DNA from: Pseudomonadota bacterium
Lineage (GTDB): Bacteria; Pseudomonadota; Gammaproteobacteria; Steroidobacterales; Woeseiaceae
Assembly (NCBI GenBank): GCA_020027645.1
Contig: JAHKKM010000008.1
Location: forward strand, 1 to 39,765
Direction of reading: 5' to 3'
DNA length: 39,765 nucleotides
Numbering within the stretch: position 1 is the stretch's first letter; every line of letters starts with the position of its first letter. The notes under the pieces are model-generated. The model saw nothing but the letters and a program-made list of their open reading frames with translations, was not told the origin of the DNA and did no database searches. Made by a program: the position numbers and the translations under genes. Positions 36,218 through 39,765 of the stretch are shown here, piece after piece.

Positions 36218-36802
36218 TTAGCGAGCTACGGCGGCCAGGGTGTTGTCGACGAAGGCGTTCAGGGTCGTTTTCGGGAATCCGGCCCGCGCGAGAACCACGA
36301 GCCCGAAAAGAGCACCGGTCAGGAATTCCCCGGCATCATGAAGTTCCAGACCCTCCTTGACCTCGCCCTTCTGTCGCGCGTTCTCCAGCCCTATCGAGAA
36401 TGCCTTGGACATTCGGCGCAGAAATTTCTGCAATACACCGGCAATTTCGTGATCATGCGGGGCCAGCTCCATTGCCGTATGGCACAACATGCAGCCGCGC
36501 TTGTCGCCGCTCTGGCACATGCTCTCAAGACGTTCGTCAAAGATTTTCCGGATATCCGCCAGCGACGCATCCGGTTCCAGCAGTCGCAGAAAAGACTGTT
36601 TGCCCATGCCATCCGCATAGCGCTCGAGAGCCTGCTCGAAGAGTTCGCGCTTGTTGCCGAAAGTGCCGTAAATTCCATAACGGCTGACACCGGTTGCTTT
36701 CACGATGTCGTCCATCGAGGTCTCGGAGTAGCCCTTCGACGAAAACAGGTCCACTGCAGATGACAATGCCTGGGCTGGATCGAATGCACGGGTTCTGACC
36801 AT
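36218..36802 (-). CDS. TetR-family transcriptional regulator
   Basis: 194 residues. The DNA-binding domain (about 8-52) has the family helix-turn-helix: TSMDDIVKATGVSRYGIYGTFGNKREL. The effector domain is helical, with paired cysteines CMLCHTAMEL that might sense redox or metals. An imperfect operator palindrome directly upstream of the start suggests autorepression. The gene reads toward the small exported protein gene, with two further operators between them. Confidence 0.92.
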   Translation of the reverse strand: MVRTRAFDPAQALSSAVDLFSSKGYSETSMDDIVKATGVSRYGIYGTFGNKRELFEQALERYADGMGKQSFLRLLEPDASLADIRKIFDERLESMCQSGDKRGCMLCHTAMELAPHDHEIAGVLQKFLRRMSKAFSIGLENARQKGEVKEGLELHDAGEFLTGALFGLVVLARAGFPKTTLNAFVDNTLAAVAR

Positions 36803-36806
36803 GCAT

Positions 36807-36826
36807 AACAGAATAATCGTTCTGTT
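36807..36826. promoter_or_regulatory. TetR operator 3 (autoregulatory)
   Basis: AACAGAATAATCGTTCTGTT is a near palindrome (7-base arms, AACAGAA/TTCTGTT) 5 bases upstream of the tetR start codon. The arms match operators 1 and 2 (AGAA-N6-TTCT). Confidence 0.75.
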
Positions 36827-36863
36827 TCAGGCTGTCAAGCGCATGTTGTTGCTACTGCCCTGG

Positions 36864-37718
36864 TCAGAGTTCCGTGGCGGCAAAGGTATCGCAACGCTCC
36901 GGGTCGCCGTGCTCGATGCCAGTCAGAAACCAGCGACGCCGCTGTTCGGAACTCCCGTGGGTAAATGAATCGGGAGTTACGGTTCCGCCGGCCTGCCGTT
37001 GCAGGCGGTCGTCGCCGATGGCGCTGGCGGCCGTCAGCGCTTCATCCAGGTCGCCGCGATCGAGAATGATGTTGTTGCTGCGACTCGCCCAGACTCCGGC
37101 GAGACAATCGGCCTGCAGCTCGAGCCGCACTGAGAGCCGGTTGGCTTCAGCCTCGCTGAGTCGCCCGCGCATTTGTTGAACCTCGCCGGAGACGCCCGAA
37201 AGATTCTGCACATGGTGGCCGATTTCATGAGCGATAACGTAGGCCTGGGCAAAGTCGCCTGGCGCGCCGAACCGTTGCTCGAGTTCCTGGTAGAAATCGA
37301 GATCGATGTAGGCATTCCTGTCCGCCGGGCAGTAGAACGGTCCCATGGCAGCCTGACCCAGACCGCAGGCGGATTGTGTGGCACCACGGAACAACACCAG
37401 ACGTGGTTCCTCGTAATTACTGCCGCGCTCCGCGAACAGGTTCCGCCACACCTCTTCGGTGTCGGCCATCACGCGAGATACGCGATCTGCCAGTGGATCG
37501 TTGGCGAGGTCTTCGGCCTGGGGCCGGGTTCCGGAATCACTGCCGGATACCGACGCGGACTGCATGCCCTCGAGCAGAAACGTCGGGTCGATGCCAAAGT
37601 ACAGGCCAGCCAGCACTACAACCAGGGTTCCGATGCCGCCACCGACTATACGGCGACCTGCGCCACTGGCGCGGCGGTCAATTACGTTTTTGCTGTGCCG
37701 GTCGCTGCGCCAACGCAT
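36864..37718 (-). CDS. ypfJ: Neutral zinc metallopeptidase, YpfJ family
   Basis: 284 residues. The N-terminus MRWRSDRHSKNVIDRRA matches the family, followed by one membrane segment (about 25-45) and the peptidase domain. The zinc motif is HEIGHH in YVIAHEIGHHVQNLSG, with the third ligand probably in ELQADCLAGVWA. FYCPADRNAYIDLDFYQEL and FTHGSSEQRRRWFLTG are characteristic. Its physiological substrate is unknown. No clear ribosome site precedes the ATG. Confidence 0.92.
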   Translation of the reverse strand: MRWRSDRHSKNVIDRRASGAGRRIVGGGIGTLVVVLAGLYFGIDPTFLLEGMQSASVSGSDSGTRPQAEDLANDPLADRVSRVMADTEEVWRNLFAERGSNYEEPRLVLFRGATQSACGLGQAAMGPFYCPADRNAYIDLDFYQELEQRFGAPGDFAQAYVIAHEIGHHVQNLSGVSGEVQQMRGRLSEAEANRLSVRLELQADCLAGVWASRSNNIILDRGDLDEALTAASAIGDDRLQRQAGGTVTPDSFTHGSSEQRRRWFLTGIEHGDPERCDTFAATEL

Positions 37719-37765
37719 GTGTTAGTTCAGCCTGAACCGCATGAATTCATTGAGCATGGTGACGC

Positions 37766-38602
37766 CTATTTCAATTCGAGCTGTTGATAACCAGGCGGCG
37801 GGTCAAACAACGAAGCGCTGATGTTCTCGCTGCGAGCTGCTTGCAGCCGCGACTCGCTCTCCAGACGCCCGTTTACGTCGTAGTCACGGGACAGGACCGG
37901 ATAACCTCCAAGCTCTTCCATGTACGCAAACATTTCCTGTTGGCGATCCATCGCATCAAGTCCGCCGGCGCCAGCGAATGCCTTGCGCATGTTCTCAAAG
38001 AAGTCTGCAAGTTCCATCATCGCCTCAGCCGCCTGCTTGCCCTCCGCGATCTCGCTCCACGGTGTAACGCACAAATCCCGAATCTTTCGTCCCTCTTGCA
38101 CGACGTCGTAATAGCTGCACTCGAAACCGGCGATTTCATCACCCTTGCCGCTCGCTACCAGTTTGTAATCGACGACTGCTTCCGCGTCCGCGGACAATGA
38201 TCGTTGTATCATCTGTTCCGCCAGCGCGCGCTCTTCCGGTGACATTGCATCCAGGGCCGCTTGCGTTTGCTCCATTGCCGAGCGAACCTGTGCCGCCATT
38301 CGATCCATCGTTGCCTGATCGATGACGTAGTACTCCCGCGCCGCGTGATCCATTGCGATCATCTCTTTCTTTCCGCTTCGATAGATCATGCCTCCGGATT
38401 CGTTGCTGCTCACCGATGTAATTTCAATGCGCGACTCCCGACCTTCAGTCGAAATCTGCACCGTTCCGATGATCGGCGGATCCTGTGTATATTCGGTTGT
38501 CAGCAATTCGAGGACCGCGCCAGCGTGAGCGACCGGACTCATTGAGGCAACAATGAGCAACATCGGGACAAATCGCATTCTCATGAATTTGGTTCTCTTC
38601 AT
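37766..38602 (-). CDS. Exported protein, DUF4412-like
   Basis: 278 residues from ATG 38602 (an ATG at 38584 is possible). A signal peptide ends near SPVAHAG. The mature part has alternating strands (GTVQISTEGRESRIEITSVS, then MIYRSGKKEMIAMDHAAREY) like DUF4412 lipoprotein-localisation-like folds, and a mid-region helical insert rich in Met and Glu (MDRMAAQVRSAMEQTQAALD). Two cysteines lie at FECSYYD and DLCVTPW. Function unknown. It lies 47 bases upstream of ypfJ on the same strand. Confidence 0.7.
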   Translation of the reverse strand: MKRTKFMRMRFVPMLLIVASMSPVAHAGAVLELLTTEYTQDPPIIGTVQISTEGRESRIEITSVSSNESGGMIYRSGKKEMIAMDHAAREYYVIDQATMDRMAAQVRSAMEQTQAALDAMSPEERALAEQMIQRSLSADAEAVVDYKLVASGKGDEIAGFECSYYDVVQEGRKIRDLCVTPWSEIAEGKQAAEAMMELADFFENMRKAFAGAGGLDAMDRQQEMFAYMEELGGYPVLSRDYDVNGRLESESRLQAARSENISASLFDPPPGYQQLELK

Positions 38603-38781
38603 TCTGTCTGTAACATTGTTAAATTGTACGCCTATTCCCACGCGAATCCCTTTGGTATCGCCACGCTGAATGTCTGCGTGACTTTGCCATGGCGCCTCGT
38701 TCTCCATCATGCCGGCTCGTCTGATTCTACCAATTGGCGCGCAGCGATTTGACAGAATCCGCAGGCTTTTGCCTGTCGCAA

Positions 38782-38811
38782 TTGACAGTCACTTTCGACC
38801 TGTGCAACGAT
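38782..38811 (+). promoter_or_regulatory. Candidate sigma70 promoter of the riboswitch transcript
   Basis: TTGACA at 38782-38787, 18 bases, then AACGAT at 38806-38811 with the extended -10 dinucleotide TG at 38803-38804. Transcription would begin near 38818, about 13 bases before the riboswitch. A second TTGACA at 38749-38754 has no matching -10. Confidence 0.5.
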
Positions 38812-38830
38812 TCTCACTCGTTTTGAAAAA

Positions 38831-38900
38831 GGCACACCTTTCGAAAGAAAGGGTCGCAAAGCCACCGGTCTAAGGGGAAACCTACGACAGCGGGGTTGCC
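38831..38900 (+). promoter_or_regulatory. Cyclic-di-GMP-I (GEMM-I) riboswitch aptamer
   Basis: The RNA carries the GEMM-I core in order: GGCACACC, then the hairpin CCTTTC-GAAA-GAAAGG (38837-38852) with its GAAA tetraloop, then GGGTCGCAAAGCCACCGG, TCTAAGG, CCTACGACAGCGGGGTTGCC. These match the Vibrio Vc2 aptamer blocks GCAAACC, CGAAAG, GACGCAAAGCC, CCGG, CTAA and AGCGGGGTTACC. GGCA/TGCC form the closing stem. The G at 38832 corresponds to G20 of Vc2, which favours cyclic-di-GMP over cyclic AMP-GMP. It controls the oxidase at 39017. Confidence 0.93.
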
Positions 38901-38965
38901 AGTACGATCTGACTTCGGAGCAGTTCTGTTCTGCTCTGGGTTGTCTTCCTGACATCCGCACGTCT

Positions 38966-39012
38966 GTCTCCCCGCGAAATCTGAAACCGGAATGGCTCTG
39001 CAATTTGGAGAC
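38966..39012 (+). promoter_or_regulatory. Expression platform: Shine-Dalgarno sequestering helix
   Basis: GTCTCC (38966-38971) is perfectly complementary to GGAGAC (39007-39012), which contains the ribosome site of the oxidase. The overlapping CCCCGC (38970-38975) is perfectly complementary to GCGGGG (38890-38895) in the aptamer. The two pairings exclude each other. A separate hairpin, GAGCAG/CTGCTC (38918-38936), lies between. This arrangement suggests translational control. Confidence 0.5.
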
Positions 39013-39016
39013 ATCC

Positions 39017-39765
39017 ATGTCCGTTACAGCAGAAAGTCTCCGACGCTCGGGACGATTCCAGATACGCAAGCCCACCGAGGCGACGGTCGTTTGTCCCTCC
39101 GCTTTGCCGGAACTTCGCCAATGCCTGAGCGCAGAATCGCCGTATGCCAAACCCTTCAGACCGCGCGGGGCCGGAAGCTCTTCGACGGAATGCACGACGG
39201 CCGCACTCGGTACGGTCATCGACATGACGGCATTCAATCAGATTCTCAATATCGATGCTTACAGTGACACGGTCACGGTCCAGGCCGGGGTACGAATCGG
39301 AGATCTCGCAAAGGCTCTCGCGGAACATGGTCTTGAGCTGGCCGGATGCCATGACCTGCTCAATCGAACTGTCGGCGGAGCGATTGCCGGCGGATGCACT
39401 GGCCCGGGCATCGCCAACGACGGTGCTTATTTTGCGACCCAGGTCCTGAGCGTAAGACTGGTTACGGCGGACGGACGTTTGCTTCAGGTCAACCAGGAAC
39501 AGAAGAACCTGTTGAATGCCGCTCGACTCAGTTACGGCATGCTTGGCGTCATCTACGAGGCGGTGCTGCGTGTTCGACCGATTACGCCTTTTTCCGTCAC
39601 GCATCGCCGCTGCACCGTACACCAGTTTTCAAAAGCAGTGGAAAGCCTGTCCCGCACCGATATCGGCATCAAGTTCTACCTTTTGCCGTTTCGCGACCGT
39701 GTCTACCTTGATCTGCGGCGTTACAGCCCGGACGTCATCGCGACGCGGGCGATTCCCTGGCGAAT
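39017..39765 (+). CDS. FAD-binding oxidase of the VAO/PCMH type, N-terminal part (cut by window edge)
   Basis: 249 codons before the edge, beginning MSVTAESLRRSGRFQIRKPT. The FAD_binding_4 fold is shown by a Pro-rich first strand, the pyrophosphate loop RPRGAGSSSTECT, then VIDMTAFNQILNID, VTVQAGVRIGDLAKALAEHG and LNRTVGGAIAGGCTGPG. This resembles sugar-lactone oxidases and other FAD oxidases (aldonolactone, glycolate-like). The C-terminal substrate domain is outside the window. The ATG follows GGAG (39007-39010), which can be sequestered by the upstream riboswitch. It is the apparent target of cyclic-di-GMP control. Confidence 0.88.
   Translation, partial: MSVTAESLRRSGRFQIRKPTEATVVCPSALPELRQCLSAESPYAKPFRPRGAGSSSTECTTAALGTVIDMTAFNQILNIDAYSDTVTVQAGVRIGDLAKALAEHGLELAGCHDLLNRTVGGAIAGGCTGPGIANDGAYFATQVLSVRLVTADGRLLQVNQEQKNLLNAARLSYGMLGVIYEAVLRVRPITPFSVTHRRCTVHQFSKAVESLSRTDIGIKFYLLPFRDRVYLDLRRYSPDVIATRAIPWR

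Larger units (their letters stand above)
38603..39016 (+). other. Divergent intergenic region with promoter and riboswitch
   Basis: 414 bases without a convincing gene. The plus strand carries the promoter, the cyclic-di-GMP riboswitch and its expression platform. Open frames on the minus strand here lie antisense to the conserved RNA and are not credited. A short hairpin CAGGC-TTTT-GCCTG sits at 38762-38775. Confidence 0.6.

Noticed and set aside
36205..36220. T-run beside the tetR stop as a tetR terminator
   Set aside because: The run reads as A on the tetR transcript and there is no stem before it, so it cannot serve as an intrinsic terminator of tetR.
38918..38936. Hairpin downstream of the aptamer as a transcription terminator
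   Set aside because: The sequence after it (TGGGTTGTCTTCC) is not a T-tract, so a termination role was not called.
38707..39237. A long minus-strand open frame opposite the riboswitch and oxidase start
   Set aside because: It is antisense to a conserved RNA and to clear FAD-binding coding sequence, and its composition has no domain signal.
1..39765. tRNA, rRNA, CRISPR arrays, insertion sequences, attachment sites
   Set aside because: I looked in the intergenic gaps for tRNA T-arm motifs, direct repeats and terminal inverted repeats and found none that held up. A tRNAscan or repeat search was not possible here.

Overview
The window looks like ordinary chromosome of a free-living gammaproteobacterium, at roughly 55% GC by eye. 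The evidence is the set of gene types: a CysB-type LysR regulator next to cysK, PBP4-type dacB, YpfJ-type zinc peptidase, an SH3/anchor protein of the YgiM type, PpiC, a UPF0213-type GIY-YIG protein, GlnE, and oxidative accessory enzymes common in marine oligotrophs. I could not place the genus. I saw no phage, transposon, CRISPR, rRNA or tRNA. Both edges cut genes: glnE on the left (minus strand) and an FAD-linked oxidase on the right (plus strand).

Layout. 1-5300: glnE, an EAL/GGDEF cyclic-di-GMP protein, cysK and the divergent cysB. 5328-9366 (minus): SH3/anchor protein, dacB and a PAS-PAS-AAA+ sigma54 activator. 9367-10080: a compact sigma54 regulatory unit with three dyads, a near-perfect -24/-12 promoter, a GTG-start 93-aa exported protein, and a hairpin-rich 3' region ending in an intrinsic terminator. 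10076-17479: small membrane and exported proteins, a dienelactone-hydrolase lipoprotein, a MATE exporter with an overlapping ABC ATPase, a NERD protein, an MBL-fold protein and a GIY-YIG protein. 17537-21657: PlsC-type acyltransferase, an isoquinoline-oxidoreductase-like molybdenum hydroxylase pair, and PpiC. 21753-25632 (plus): a tightly overlapping operon of TerB-like protein, small membrane protein, aminotransferase, cupin, DUF6265, ceramidase-like and GFA-type proteins. 25625-26790 (minus): thiopurine methyltransferase and DoxX. 26991-29619 (plus): folD, mtnA and a class II aldolase. 29631-38602: mostly minus-strand accessory genes, including a TetR regulator with three matching palindromic operators around itself and a small exported protein. 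38782-39765: a promoter, a GEMM-I cyclic-di-GMP riboswitch and the start of an FAD-dependent oxidase.

The best regulatory stories are these. (1) A cyclic-di-GMP-I riboswitch precedes an FAD-linked oxidase, with complementary segments that predict translational switching. (2) A divergent sigma54 activator sits opposite a small secreted protein and a possible structured RNA. (3) A TetR unit carries palindromes of one shared consensus. (4) MtnA is paired with a class II aldolase and no visible MtnC/MtnD, which suggests a methionine-salvage shunt. All of these are read from sequence only and no database search was run.
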